From an uncultured Duncaniella sp. (GTDB taxonomy: Bacteria > Bacteroidota > Bacteroidia > Bacteroidales > Muribaculaceae), in assembly GCA_910586665.1 (NCBI GenBank), contig CAJUIX010000005.1, positions 62,001 to 126,000 on the forward strand: a stretch of 64,000 bases of DNA, given 5' to 3'. Every line of letters starts with the position of its first letter. Position 1 is the first letter of the stretch. Made by a program: the position numbers and the translations under genes. Positions 17,507 through 25,960 of the stretch are shown here, piece by piece. The notes under the pieces were generated by a model, which was not told the origin of the DNA, ran no database searches, and worked only from the letters and a program-made list of their open reading frames with translations.

Positions 17507-19597
17507 ATGAAATCCAAAACCGCCCGTCTGCTCATCATGGCAGCAGCCTCACTCCCCGGCCTCGCCGCCGCACAGAATTCCGAGTCTGTCCCCACCGATT
17601 CCCTCACACAGATCTTGCAGGAGGTGGTCGTCACAGCGCGACAGCCCGCGACGCGCCTTGAAGGGAGCACCCTCGTCTCAACCATAGGCGGCACTCCCCT
17701 CCAAAACATCGGCAACGCCCTCGACCTTCTCGCCCAGCTCCCCATGATTAAGGTGCAGGACACCGCCGTGAGCGTCATCGGCCGCGACAACGTCCTGATC
17801 TTTATCGACGGCCGACCTATGCGCGACGACAACGAGCTCCAGCAGCTTCGTTCCTCCAACATCCGAAAAGTGGAGCTGCAGATGGCTCCCGGAGCCATGT
17901 ATGCCGCAACCACGGGCGCCGTCCTCAAAATCACCACCCGCCGCAACTTCATCCGTGGCCTCTCCCTGACCGAACAGCTGCAGGTGAAGCGCCGGCGCAG
18001 ATGGTCTGCGGTCGATTTCCTCTCCCTCAACTACCGCACGGGCGCCTGTGACATCTTTGCCTCCGGCTCCTACAACCACGATAACACTCTCGTCAAAGGC
18101 TACACTATCAACCGCCTCGACTACGAGGGTCATCCCTCCACCGTCGGTTCCTCGCAGCGCAATCTCAATACTGCCGACGCCGCCACTCTCAAAGCCGGCT
18201 TCAACTACTCCGCTGACAGCCGCTCCTTCGGCGCATATTACCGCTTCAACCCTGAAAAGGGCGATTTCACCAACACCGGCAACGAGTGGCTCGACTCCGA
18301 GCCGCCCCTCGACCGCGACATCTATCGCGACATCAAGGGTCATAGCCACCTCGTCTCCGCATACTACGACGACACCTTCAGCGAAAACTGCCACCTCCAC
18401 TTCGACGGCGACTTCCGCCACTCCTCGACCGACAACGCTGTCACCACCGCCTACCCCTCCTCGCAGCTCACCCCCATCCGCTCCACCGACCGAAAGACTT
18501 CCACCCTCTGGGCCGGCAAACTCTACCTCGGCTTCCCCCTCGCGAAGGGCGACTTCACCGTTGGCACCCAGGACTCCCGCACCTCCACCACCCTTGACTA
18601 CCGTATGCTCGACGACTGCGTCGGCGCCTACATCCCCTCCTCCCTCACCAACACCCGCCAGACCTCCGCAGCCCTCTTCGCCTCATGGTCACGCCTCTTC
18701 GGCCCCCTCTCCCTAACCCTCGGCGCCCGCTACGAGTATGTCGACTTCGTCTACAGGCTCAATGGCGTCCGCGACGTCTCCCTCAGCCGCCGTGACCACA
18801 CTCTGACTCCCGACCTCTCTCTCGGCTACTCCTTCTCCGACCGCTCACAAATATCCCTGAGCTACAAGGCCTCCACCGTCCGACCGCCCTACTCCAGTCT
18901 GACAAGCTCTCTCAACTACGTCGGCCGCCACGAAATCGAGGGTGGCAATCCCGCTCTCCGCGACGAGCGTCTCCACGACCTGCAGCTCTTCGGCATGTGG
19001 GGCGACTTCATCCTCCAGGCCGACCTCGCCCGCAGCCTCGACACCTATGCCTTCGTCAAGCAGCTCCACCCCGCCCCCACAATGCAGCTCCTCCTCCACC
19101 CCGTCAACATCGACCTCTCCTTCCTCAGCGCCTGCCTCGTCTGGAGCCGCCCGATAAGGCGCTGGACCCCGGGCGTCACCCTCGGCGTCTACCGCCAGTG
19201 GCTCTCAATAGGCCCCGACCGCTACGACAAGCCTATCTTCTCCTATTACTTCGATAACACCCTCTCCCTCCCCGGCGGCTGGCTCCTCACAGCCAATGCC
19301 CGCGGCAGCTCCAGCGGCGACATGCACACCAACCGCTTCGGCGCGACCATCTTCACCCTCGACGCCTCCGTAGGACGCACGTTTTTCAACAAATCACTCA
19401 GCGTCAAGCTCTCCGCCAACGACATCTTCAACACCTCCGACAACGACTGGAGCATGAACACCTTCGGCATCTTCGTCGACAAGCACCAGCGCTACGACAA
19501 TCGCGGCATCTCACTCGACATCACCTACAATTTCCAGCCCCGCCGGAGCAAATACAAAGGCTCCGCCGCCTCCGAAGCCGAGATGAAGCGACTGTAA
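17507..19597 (+). CDS. TonB-receptor-like outer membrane beta-barrel protein (OMP_b-brl_3 type)
   Basis: 696 residues from ATG 17507, chosen because MKSKTARLLIMAAASLPGLAAAQ is a clean signal peptide; ATG 17489 would add six residues. A plug domain follows (EVVVTARQPATRLEGSTLV, then VLIFIDGRPMRD and the IRKVELQMAPGAMYAATTG segment typical of receptor plugs). The rest is a long series of amphipathic strands ending in FQPRRSKYKG. There is no N-terminal carboxypeptidase-like domain, and no SusD partner is nearby. Cargo unknown; the membrane-anchored HTH protein upstream is a plausible regulator. Confidence 0.82.
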   Translation: MKSKTARLLIMAAASLPGLAAAQNSESVPTDSLTQILQEVVVTARQPATRLEGSTLVSTIGGTPLQNIGNALDLLAQLPMIKVQDTAVSVIGRDNVLIFIDGRPMRDDNELQQLRSSNIRKVELQMAPGAMYAATTGAVLKITTRRNFIRGLSLTEQLQVKRRRRWSAVDFLSLNYRTGACDIFASGSYNHDNTLVKGYTINRLDYEGHPSTVGSSQRNLNTADAATLKAGFNYSADSRSFGAYYRFNPEKGDFTNTGNEWLDSEPPLDRDIYRDIKGHSHLVSAYYDDTFSENCHLHFDGDFRHSSTDNAVTTAYPSSQLTPIRSTDRKTSTLWAGKLYLGFPLAKGDFTVGTQDSRTSTTLDYRMLDDCVGAYIPSSLTNTRQTSAALFASWSRLFGPLSLTLGARYEYVDFVYRLNGVRDVSLSRRDHTLTPDLSLGYSFSDRSQISLSYKASTVRPPYSSLTSSLNYVGRHEIEGGNPALRDERLHDLQLFGMWGDFILQADLARSLDTYAFVKQLHPAPTMQLLLHPVNIDLSFLSACLVWSRPIRRWTPGVTLGVYRQWLSIGPDRYDKPIFSYYFDNTLSLPGGWLLTANARGSSSGDMHTNRFGATIFTLDASVGRTFFNKSLSVKLSANDIFNTSDNDWSMNTFGIFVDKHQRYDNRGISLDITYNFQPRRSKYKGSAASEAEMKRL

Positions 19598-19710
19598 CCT
19601 TCCGCACGGACGGCAAAAGTAAAAGCTTATTTAATAAGCTCTAATTTTACCCTCAAAAATCCTGTCACGCTTGCGTTTTTGAGCTAAAATTATTATTTTT
19701 GCCGTCCGTT
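19598..19710. other. Gap with two small inverted repeats before DUF1846
   Basis: AGCTTAT/ATAAGCT (7-bp arms, 3-nt loop, 19624-19640) lies about 25 nt after the receptor stop and could be a weak terminator. CTCAAAAA/TTTTTGAG (19652-19659 and 19676-19683) straddles the -33 region of the next promoter. Confidence 0.4.
19670..19701 (+). promoter_or_regulatory. Promoter ending 9 nt before the DUF1846 start codon
   Basis: CTTG (19670-19673), 20 nt, TATTTTTG (19694-19701) then C. The ATG begins at 19711, so the transcript should have a leader of only a few nucleotides. Confidence 0.6.
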
Positions 19711-21177
19711 ATGAAATACGGTTTTGACAACGAGAAATATCTCAAGATTCAGTCCGAACACATCAAGGAGCGCATAGCCCAGTTCGGCAATAAACTTTAC
19801 CTCGAACTCGGGGGTAAACTGTTCGACGACCACCATGCAAGCCGCGTGCTCCCCGGCTTCCAGCCCGACAGCAAGCTCCGCATGTTGAGCCAGCTCAGCG
19901 ACCACGCAGAGATTGTAATCGTCATCAGCGCCCTCGACATTGAGAAAAACAAGGTGCGCAACGACCTCGGCATCACCTACGACATGGACGTCCTCCGCCT
20001 CCGCGAGGAGTTTCAGAAGCGCGGCTTCCTCGTAGGCTCCGTAGTCATCACCCACTACAACGGCCAAAGCAGCGCCGACGCCTTCCGCCAACGCCTTGAG
20101 CGCATGGGCATCACCACCTACTACCACTACACTATCGACGGCTATCCGACCAACGTCGAGCTAATCGACTCTGACGAAGGCTTCGGACGCAACGACTACG
20201 TCGAGACCTCCCGTCCACTCGTCATCGTCACCGCCCCCGGTCCAGGAAGCGGCAAGATGGCCGTGTGCCTCAGCCAGCTCTACAACGAGCACAAGCGCGG
20301 CATCGAGGCCGGCTACGCCAAGTTCGAGACCTTCCCCGTGTGGAGCCTCCCCCTCAAACACCCCGTCAACATTGCCTACGAGGCCGCCACTGCCGACCTC
20401 AACGACATCAACATGATTGACCCCTTTCACCTTGAGGCCTACGGCAAGACGGCAATCAACTATAACCGCGATATCGAGATATTCCCCGTCCTCAACGCCC
20501 TCTTCGAAGGCATCTACGGCGAGAACCCCTACAAGTCACCCACCGACATGGGCGTCAACATGGTGGGCTTCTGCATCAACGACGACCGGGTATGCTGCGA
20601 GGCCTCTAAAAACGAAATAATCCGTCGCTACTACACCGCCCTCAACCACCTCGCTGAAGGCGACGGCAACGACAACGAGGTCAACAAGATAGCCCTACTG
20701 CTCAAGCAGGCCAAGATTGACACTTCCTACCGCAAGCCCGTCACAGCAGCCCGCGAGCGTGCCGAGCGCAGCGGCGTCCCCTGCTCGGCCATCGAGCTTG
20801 CCGACGGCACTATCATAACCGCCGAGACCAGCGTACTCCTCGGCCCCAGCGCCGCCCTCATACTCAACGCCATAAAGCACCTCGCCGGCATCGACCACTC
20901 CGTCAGACTCATCCCTCAGGACATGATAGAGCCGATACAGAACACCAAGATTCACTACCTCCGCAGCCAAAACCCCCGTCTGCACACCGACGAAGTCCTC
21001 GTGGCCCTCTCCGTCCTCAGCACCCACAACGAAGACTGCCGCCGCGCACTCGAAAAGCTCCCCGAGCTCTACGGCTGCCAGGTCCACTCCACAGTGATGC
21101 TCGGCGAAGTCGACCGCAAGATCTTCAACAAACTCGGCGTCGGCCTCACCTGCGACCCCGCCAAAAAGAAAAAATAA
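19711..21177 (+). CDS. DUF1846 family protein
   Basis: 488 residues, the family's usual length. The start at MKYGFDNEKYLKIQSEHIKE fits the conserved family N-terminus; an in-frame TTG at 19699 lies in the -7 box and is rejected. A P-loop-like TAPGPGSGKMAVCLSQLY occurs near residue 170 but lacks the usual Thr/Ser after Lys. Conserved acidic and asparagine-rich segments follow (NMVGFCINDD). The family is widespread in anaerobes and Gram-positives and has no settled biochemical role. It ends in a lysine-rich tail (DPAKKKK). Confidence 0.88.
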   Translation: MKYGFDNEKYLKIQSEHIKERIAQFGNKLYLELGGKLFDDHHASRVLPGFQPDSKLRMLSQLSDHAEIVIVISALDIEKNKVRNDLGITYDMDVLRLREEFQKRGFLVGSVVITHYNGQSSADAFRQRLERMGITTYYHYTIDGYPTNVELIDSDEGFGRNDYVETSRPLVIVTAPGPGSGKMAVCLSQLYNEHKRGIEAGYAKFETFPVWSLPLKHPVNIAYEAATADLNDINMIDPFHLEAYGKTAINYNRDIEIFPVLNALFEGIYGENPYKSPTDMGVNMVGFCINDDRVCCEASKNEIIRRYYTALNHLAEGDGNDNEVNKIALLLKQAKIDTSYRKPVTAARERAERSGVPCSAIELADGTIITAETSVLLGPSAALILNAIKHLAGIDHSVRLIPQDMIEPIQNTKIHYLRSQNPRLHTDEVLVALSVLSTHNEDCRRALEKLPELYGCQVHSTVMLGEVDRKIFNKLGVGLTCDPAKKKK

Positions 21178-21186
21178 AAAATCCCC

Positions 21187-21304
21187 TAAACTCTAAACTT
21201 TAAACTTTAAACTCTATACTCTCTCCTCCCTCCCTAAACTCTATACTCTATACTTTAAACTCTATACTCTCTCCCTTAAACCCAAACCTTACACCTTAAA
21301 CCCC
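21187..21304 (+). repeat. Degenerate heptamer array (TAAACTC/TATACTC) before ugd
   Basis: About 15 head-to-tail 7-bp units fill nearly the whole gap between DUF1846 and ugd, ending 4 nt before the ugd ATG. Units vary at two positions (TAAACTC, TAAACTT, TATACTC, TATACTT, TAAACCC) and a 13-nt CT-rich interruption lies at 21222-21234. The sense strand of the downstream gene is the pyrimidine-rich one, as at the other loci. Confidence 0.85.
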
Positions 21305-21308
21305 CAAA

Positions 21309-22640
21309 ATGAACATAGCAATTGTCGGAACCGGCTACGTCGGCCTTGTCTCAGGCGCCTGTTTTGCCGAAATGGGCATCGACGTCACTTGCGTTGATAT
21401 TGACAGCAGAAAAATCGACGCCCTCCTCAGAGGCGACATACCTATCTACGAGCCCGGCCTCGACGACATCGTCAAGCGAAACGTCGAAGCTGGACGCCTC
21501 CACTTCACCACAGACCTTACCGACTGTCTCGACGACGTGGAGCTGGTCTTCTCAGCCGTGGGCACCCCTCCCGACGAAGACGGCTCCGCCGACCTCAGCT
21601 ATGTCCTCGACGTGGCGCGGACCTTCGGCCGAAACATCAAAAAATACACCATCCTCGTCACCAAATCCACCGTCCCCGTAGGCACCGCCGCCCTCGTCAA
21701 GCAGGCCATCCGTGAAGAGCTCGAAGCCCGCGGCGAAGACATAGAATTCGAAGTCGCCTCCAACCCCGAATTCCTCAAGGAAGGAGCCGCCATCAAGGAC
21801 TTCATGTCCCCCGACCGCGTCGTCGTCGGCGTCGAATCCGAGCGCGCGCAGAAAGTGATGACCAAGCTCTACCGCCCCTTCCTCACCAACAACTTCCGCG
21901 TCTACTTCATGGACATACCTTCCGCCGAGATGACAAAATATGCCGCCAACGCCATGCTCGCCACCCGCATATCATTTATGAACGACATTGCCAACCTCTG
22001 CGACATCGTAGGCGCCAACGTCGACCACGTCCGCCGCGGAATCGGCACCGACGTCCGCATCGGCAAGAAATTCCTCTACCCCGGCTGCGGCTACGGAGGC
22101 TCCTGCTTCCCCAAGGACGTCAAGGCCCTCATCAAGACCGCCGAAAAAAACGGCTACGACATGCGTGTCCTCCGCGCCGTCGAGGAAGTCAACCAGGCCC
22201 AGAAATCCATCCTCTACCGCAAGCTCCTCACCCTCCTTCCCCCCGGGGATGACAGCTCCCGCCCCCTTGCCGGCCGCACCGTGGCCGTTTGGGGACTCGC
22301 CTTCAAACCCGAGACCGACGACATGCGCGAGGCCCCCTCGCTCGTCCTCATCTCCGAGCTACTCAAAGCAGGTGCCACCGTCAAAGTCTACGACCCCGTG
22401 GCCATCCCCGAGTGCCGCCGCCGCATCGCTGATAGCGTCATCTACGCCAAGGACATGTACGAAGCCCTTGTCGATGCCGACGCCCTCGCCCTCGTCACCG
22501 AATGGAAAGTCTTCCGCGTCCCCTCCTGGGACGTCATGCGCCGCATCATGAAAGGCCTCATCATCGTCGACGGCCGCAACATCTACGACCGCGAGGAAGT
22601 CACCGCCGAAGGCTTCACCTACACCGCCATCGGCAAATAA
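21309..22640 (+). CDS. ugd: UDP-glucose 6-dehydrogenase
   Basis: 443 residues. Oxidises UDP-glucose to UDP-glucuronate with two NAD+, feeding capsule, LPS or exopolysaccharide synthesis in the cytosol. It opens with the Rossmann motif IAIVGTGYVGLVSG; the catalytic cysteine lies in GYGGSCFPKDV and the NPEFLKEG segment is conserved. A second Rossmann-like UDP-binding domain includes VWGLAFKPETDDMREAPS. An array of heptamers ends 4 nt before its start; a 9-mer array separates it from the PBP gene 39 nt downstream, with which it is probably cotranscribed. Confidence 0.95.
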   Translation: MNIAIVGTGYVGLVSGACFAEMGIDVTCVDIDSRKIDALLRGDIPIYEPGLDDIVKRNVEAGRLHFTTDLTDCLDDVELVFSAVGTPPDEDGSADLSYVLDVARTFGRNIKKYTILVTKSTVPVGTAALVKQAIREELEARGEDIEFEVASNPEFLKEGAAIKDFMSPDRVVVGVESERAQKVMTKLYRPFLTNNFRVYFMDIPSAEMTKYAANAMLATRISFMNDIANLCDIVGANVDHVRRGIGTDVRIGKKFLYPGCGYGGSCFPKDVKALIKTAEKNGYDMRVLRAVEEVNQAQKSILYRKLLTLLPPGDDSSRPLAGRTVAVWGLAFKPETDDMREAPSLVLISELLKAGATVKVYDPVAIPECRRRIADSVIYAKDMYEALVDADALALVTEWKVFRVPSWDVMRRIMKGLIIVDGRNIYDREEVTAEGFTYTAIGK

Positions 22641-22645
22641 TCCCC

Positions 22646-22679
22646 CTCCTATTAGCCCTACTACTCCTATTAGCCCTAT
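22646..22679 (+). repeat. Degenerate 9-mer array abutting the PBP start codon
   Basis: Units CTCCTATTA, GCCCTACTA, CTCCTATTA and a partial GCCCTAT run directly into the ATG at 22680 with no spacer. The same unit family recurs just downstream of this gene (25081-25125) and at 43716-43750. Confidence 0.85.
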
Positions 22680-25067
22680 ATGCAGCAAGAAAAAGAAAAT
22701 AAACCGCCCCGCCGCCACCGCGGCATCATAGCCACGATGTGGATTGTATTCGCATCGGCAATGGTCGGCATTTTTGTATTCCTCTTCCTCGTCTACAACG
22801 GCGTCATAGGCTACATGCCACCCGTCGAGGAACTTAAAAACCCCACCGACCGCTTCGCCTCCGTCCTCTACTCATCCGACGGCAAGGAGATAGGCCGCTA
22901 CTTCGTCGGCACCGGCAACCGCGTCTATGCCGACTTCGACGAGGTGTCACCCCACGTCATCGACGCCCTCATCTCCACCGAAGACGTACGCTTCGAGGAC
23001 CACTCCGGCATCGACATGCGCGGCCTCGGACGCGTCCTCTTCAAGACCGTCCTCCTCGGCAACAAGAACGCCGGCGGCGGCTCCACACTCACGCAGCAGC
23101 TCGCCAAGCAGCTCTACTCCCCCAACAGCTCCGGCCTCGTATCACGAGCCATGCAGAAGCCAATCGAATGGATGATTGCCGTCAAACTCGAGCGCTACTA
23201 CTCCAAGGAGGAGATTATCAAGATGTATCTCAACCAGTTCGACTTCCTCTACAACGCCGTCGGCATCAAGTCGGCCGCCCACGTCTACTTCGGCAAGGCC
23301 CCCAAGGACCTCAACATCGAGGAGGCCGCGACTCTCGTCGGAATGGTCAAGAATCCCTCCTATTACAACCCCGTGCGTCAGAACGAGCGCACCCGCCAGC
23401 GCCGCAACGTCGTCCTCGCCCAAATGGAGAAAGCCGGCAAGATTACCAAGGCCGAGCTCGACTCCCTCTCGGCCCTCCCCCTCAGGCTCACTTTCAACCG
23501 CGTCGACGCCAAGGACGGCATAGCCCCCTACTTCCGCGAGGAGCTCCGCCGCATGCTCCGCGCCAAGAAGCCCGAGCGCGATAACTACCGCGGCTGGGAG
23601 ACTCAGAAGTTCATCGACGACTCCATAGCCTGGGAGACCAATCCCCTCTTCGGCTGGATAGAGAAAAATCCCAAGCCCGACGGCACGAAGTACGACATCT
23701 ACACCGACGGTCTGAAGATCTACACCACCATTGACTCCCGCATGCAGCAGTATGCCGAGGAAGCCGTCGAAGAACACCTCGGAGGCTACCTCCAGCCCGC
23801 CTTCTTCCGCGAGAAGCGCGGCACCCGAGGCGCGCCCTACACCTCCGACCGCGCCGAGCTCTCGGAAATCCGCCGCAACCACCTCGTGCGCAACGCCATG
23901 AAGAACACCGACCGCTACCGCGTCATGACCAAGGCCGGCGCAACACGCGAGGAAATCGACCGCGCCTTCAACACCCCACGCGAGATGAAGGTCTTCACCT
24001 ACCGCGGCTCCGTCGACACCGTCATGACCCCGCTCGACTCCGTCCTCTACAACAAACACTTCCTCCGCACCGGCTTCATGGCTATGGACCCCCTCAACGG
24101 CCACATCAAGGCCTACGTCGGAGGCCCCGACTTCTCCTACTTCCAGTATGACATGGTCTCCACAGGCCGCCGACAGATAGGTTCTACCGTCAAGCCCTTC
24201 CTTTACACCTATGCTATGGAGGAAGGCTACACCCCCTGCGACGAATTTTCCAACACCCAGCCCGTCATAACCGACGAGACAGGCAAGATCTGGGCCCCGC
24301 GCAACGCAGGCTCGGCCCGCGTCGGCGAGATGGTCGACCTCAAATGGGCCCTCACCAACTCCAACAACTGGATTTCCGCCCGCCTCATCTCCCAGCTCTC
24401 GCCACCCTCGCTCGTCCGCACCATGCACAACTTCGGCATCACCGCCGAACTCCCCCCAGTGATGTCACTCTGTCTCGGCCCCGCCGACGTATCAGTCAAG
24501 GAAATGGTCACCGCCTACTCGGCCTTCGCCAACAACGGCATGCGCGTCGACCCGATGTTCGTCACAGCCATCGCTGACAACAACGGCAACATCATCTCCG
24601 AATTCTCACCCCGCCACACCGAGGTCATAAGCGAGAAAGCCTATTACCGCATCCTCTCGATGCTCCTCAACGTAGTCAACGAGGGTACCGCCCACCGCGT
24701 CCGCTCGCGCTTCGGCCTCACAGCCGAGATGGGAGGCAAGACTGGTACCACCAACTACAACGCCGACGGCTGGTTCATGGGCTTCACACCCAACCTCGTG
24801 GCTGGCACATGGGTTGGAGGCGACGAGCGCTTCATCCACTTCAACACAATGGCCTACGGACAGGGCGCCTCGATGGCACTCCCGATCTACGGCCGCTTCA
24901 TGAAGAAAGTCTACGCCGACCCCAAGCTCAACTACTCCCAGGGAGCCCGCTTCAAATTCCCCGCCGACATCAACCTCTGCGAAAAAGAATTCTACGGCGA
25001 ATATGACGAGGAAGTCGACGCCGACACCAACGCCGAAGACACCTCAATGGAAGGCGTCTTCGACTGA
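22680..25067 (+). CDS. Class A penicillin-binding protein (PBP1A type)
   Basis: 795 residues. A bifunctional peptidoglycan synthase: GT51 glycosyltransferase plus DD-transpeptidase, anchored by one N-terminal TM helix (WIVFASAMVGIFVFLFLVYNG). The glycosyltransferase has Glu101 in STEDVRFEDHSGI, and GGSTLTQQLAKQLY. The transpeptidase triad is complete: SxxK at Ser502-Lys505 (GSTVKPF), SxN at Ser561 (SNNW) and KTG at Lys687 (GGKTGTTN). The C-terminus is acidic (EYDEEVDADTNAEDTS). Flanked on both sides by 9-mer repeats and closed by a strong hairpin terminator shared with the opposing gene. Confidence 0.95.
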   Translation: MQQEKENKPPRRHRGIIATMWIVFASAMVGIFVFLFLVYNGVIGYMPPVEELKNPTDRFASVLYSSDGKEIGRYFVGTGNRVYADFDEVSPHVIDALISTEDVRFEDHSGIDMRGLGRVLFKTVLLGNKNAGGGSTLTQQLAKQLYSPNSSGLVSRAMQKPIEWMIAVKLERYYSKEEIIKMYLNQFDFLYNAVGIKSAAHVYFGKAPKDLNIEEAATLVGMVKNPSYYNPVRQNERTRQRRNVVLAQMEKAGKITKAELDSLSALPLRLTFNRVDAKDGIAPYFREELRRMLRAKKPERDNYRGWETQKFIDDSIAWETNPLFGWIEKNPKPDGTKYDIYTDGLKIYTTIDSRMQQYAEEAVEEHLGGYLQPAFFREKRGTRGAPYTSDRAELSEIRRNHLVRNAMKNTDRYRVMTKAGATREEIDRAFNTPREMKVFTYRGSVDTVMTPLDSVLYNKHFLRTGFMAMDPLNGHIKAYVGGPDFSYFQYDMVSTGRRQIGSTVKPFLYTYAMEEGYTPCDEFSNTQPVITDETGKIWAPRNAGSARVGEMVDLKWALTNSNNWISARLISQLSPPSLVRTMHNFGITAELPPVMSLCLGPADVSVKEMVTAYSAFANNGMRVDPMFVTAIADNNGNIISEFSPRHTEVISEKAYYRILSMLLNVVNEGTAHRVRSRFGLTAEMGGKTGTTNYNADGWFMGFTPNLVAGTWVGGDERFIHFNTMAYGQGASMALPIYGRFMKKVYADPKLNYSQGARFKFPADINLCEKEFYGEYDEEVDADTNAEDTSMEGVFD

Positions 25068-25080
25068 CAATCGCTCTTCC

Positions 25081-25125
25081 CCCCTATTCGCCCCATTACT
25101 CCTATTACTCCTATTAGCCCTCCTA
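25081..25125 (+). repeat. Five 9-mer units downstream of the PBP gene
   Basis: CCCCTATTC, GCCCCATTA, CTCCTATTA (twice) and GCCCTCCTA in exact 9-nt register, 13 nt after the PBP stop and just before the terminator. Same unit family as 22646-22679. Confidence 0.85.
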
Positions 25126-25131
25126 AAAAGA

Positions 25132-25165
25132 AAAAAACTGCACCGGCCTCCCGGTGCAGTTTTTT
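25132..25165. terminator. Strong bidirectional terminator
   Basis: 15-bp perfect arms (AAAAAACTGCACCGG and its complement) around loop CCTC, with A- and T-runs on the two sides. It sits between the converging PBP (+) and PorT-like (-) genes and can serve both. Confidence 0.92.
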
Positions 25166-25188
25166 CATCTGATAATAAAATCTCTTTC

Positions 25189-25815
25189 TTAGAAATAATA
25201 AGTCAGCCTCACATCCCAGGTGCGGTTGCGGGCGCTGTAATCGGTCAGCACCTTCGCCTTGAGCGCGTAGGTCATACCCCATGTGTAGGAGGCTGAAAGC
25301 TGCCAGCGCTTGAAAATCTCCGCACCGGCACCCACGCATAGTCCCAGGTCTGCACCCGCGAACTTCAGCGCGTCACACTTGCTGTGGGCCGCCTGGATAT
25401 TCAACACCGGGCCGCCGAACACGAAAGGAGCCAGATAGTCCTCGAATCCCTGGAAACGGGTATACTTGAATTTCAGATTGAACGGAATCTGCACATTGTG
25501 GATATAGATGCGCTCCTTCTCCGAATAACCCTGGTCGGCCCACATCGGAAACTTGCCGAGGTTGAGCGACGCGCCGAGCTGCTCATAGCGCAGCCCCACG
25601 TCTATACCGAATCCGATACCGGGAAACATCATCTCGCCGTGGACACCGGCCGACTCGCCAAAACCTTTGCCGACGGTCAGAATATCCGACTGCTTAAACT
25701 TGAAATTATTCACATTGATGCCGACAGTGGCACCCCAGCGCATCTGCGCGCTCGCCCCGAAAGTGCCACCCAAAGCGGTCAGGGCTATGATGAATAAAAG
25801 GATTTTTCTTTTCAT
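25189..25815 (-). CDS. PorT-like outer membrane beta-barrel protein
   Basis: 208 residues with signal peptide (MKRKILLFIIALTALGGTFGASAQ). The mature part consists of alternating amphipathic strands (WGATVGINVNNFKF, GIGFGIDVGLRYEQLG, WQLSASYTWGM) and ends in WDVRLTYYF, with the terminal phenylalanine expected for BAM-recognised barrels. It matches the general PorT/outer-membrane-barrel family of Bacteroidetes, about eight strands. Specific function unknown. Confidence 0.8.
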   Translation of the reverse strand: MKRKILLFIIALTALGGTFGASAQMRWGATVGINVNNFKFKQSDILTVGKGFGESAGVHGEMMFPGIGFGIDVGLRYEQLGASLNLGKFPMWADQGYSEKERIYIHNVQIPFNLKFKYTRFQGFEDYLAPFVFGGPVLNIQAAHSKCDALKFAGADLGLCVGAGAEIFKRWQLSASYTWGMTYALKAKVLTDYSARNRTWDVRLTYYF

Positions 25816-25845
25816 TTCTGATTAGTTCGTCAAAAAATTGCAACA

Positions 25846-25853
25846 CAAAGGTA
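25846..25853 (-). promoter_or_regulatory. -7 box of the PorT-like gene
   Basis: TACCTTTG on the minus strand followed by TG, about 30 nt before the start at 25815. It lies 20 bp from the -33 box of the divergent C1 peptidase promoter, so the two promoters are packed back to back. Confidence 0.55.
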
Positions 25854-25872
25854 CAACTTTTTCTTTAAAATT

Positions 25873-25903
25873 CTTGAATTGACATAAATTTATAATACCT
25901 TTG
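25873..25903 (+). promoter_or_regulatory. Promoter of the C1 peptidase gene
   Basis: CTTG (25873-25876), 19 nt, TACCTTTG (25896-25903) then CAC. It gives a leader of about 50 nt to the ATG at 25961 and argues against the upstream ATG at 25901, which overlaps the -7 box. Confidence 0.7.
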
Positions 25904-25960
25904 CACATTATAAGCCTAATCCTTAAATCTTGTTATAATCAAACAAACTCAGTCAGATAT

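Noticed and set aside
21187..21304. The heptamer array as a CRISPR array or telomere-like sequence
   Set aside because: The units are 7 bp with no spacers, and no cas genes are present. The resemblance to CCCTAAA-type telomere repeats is coincidental in a circular-type bacterial context with genes on both sides.
23142..24428. Long open frame (428 codons) on the minus strand opposite the PBP gene; similar ones at 1613-2887 (+), 48321-49670 (-), 55396-56400 (-) and 5821-6873 (+)
   Set aside because: Each lies fully antisense to a gene with clear family motifs. The translations are low-complexity (Val/Gly/Asp- or Arg/His-rich), as expected from high-GC codon bias, and none has a promoter or a neighbour in operon order.
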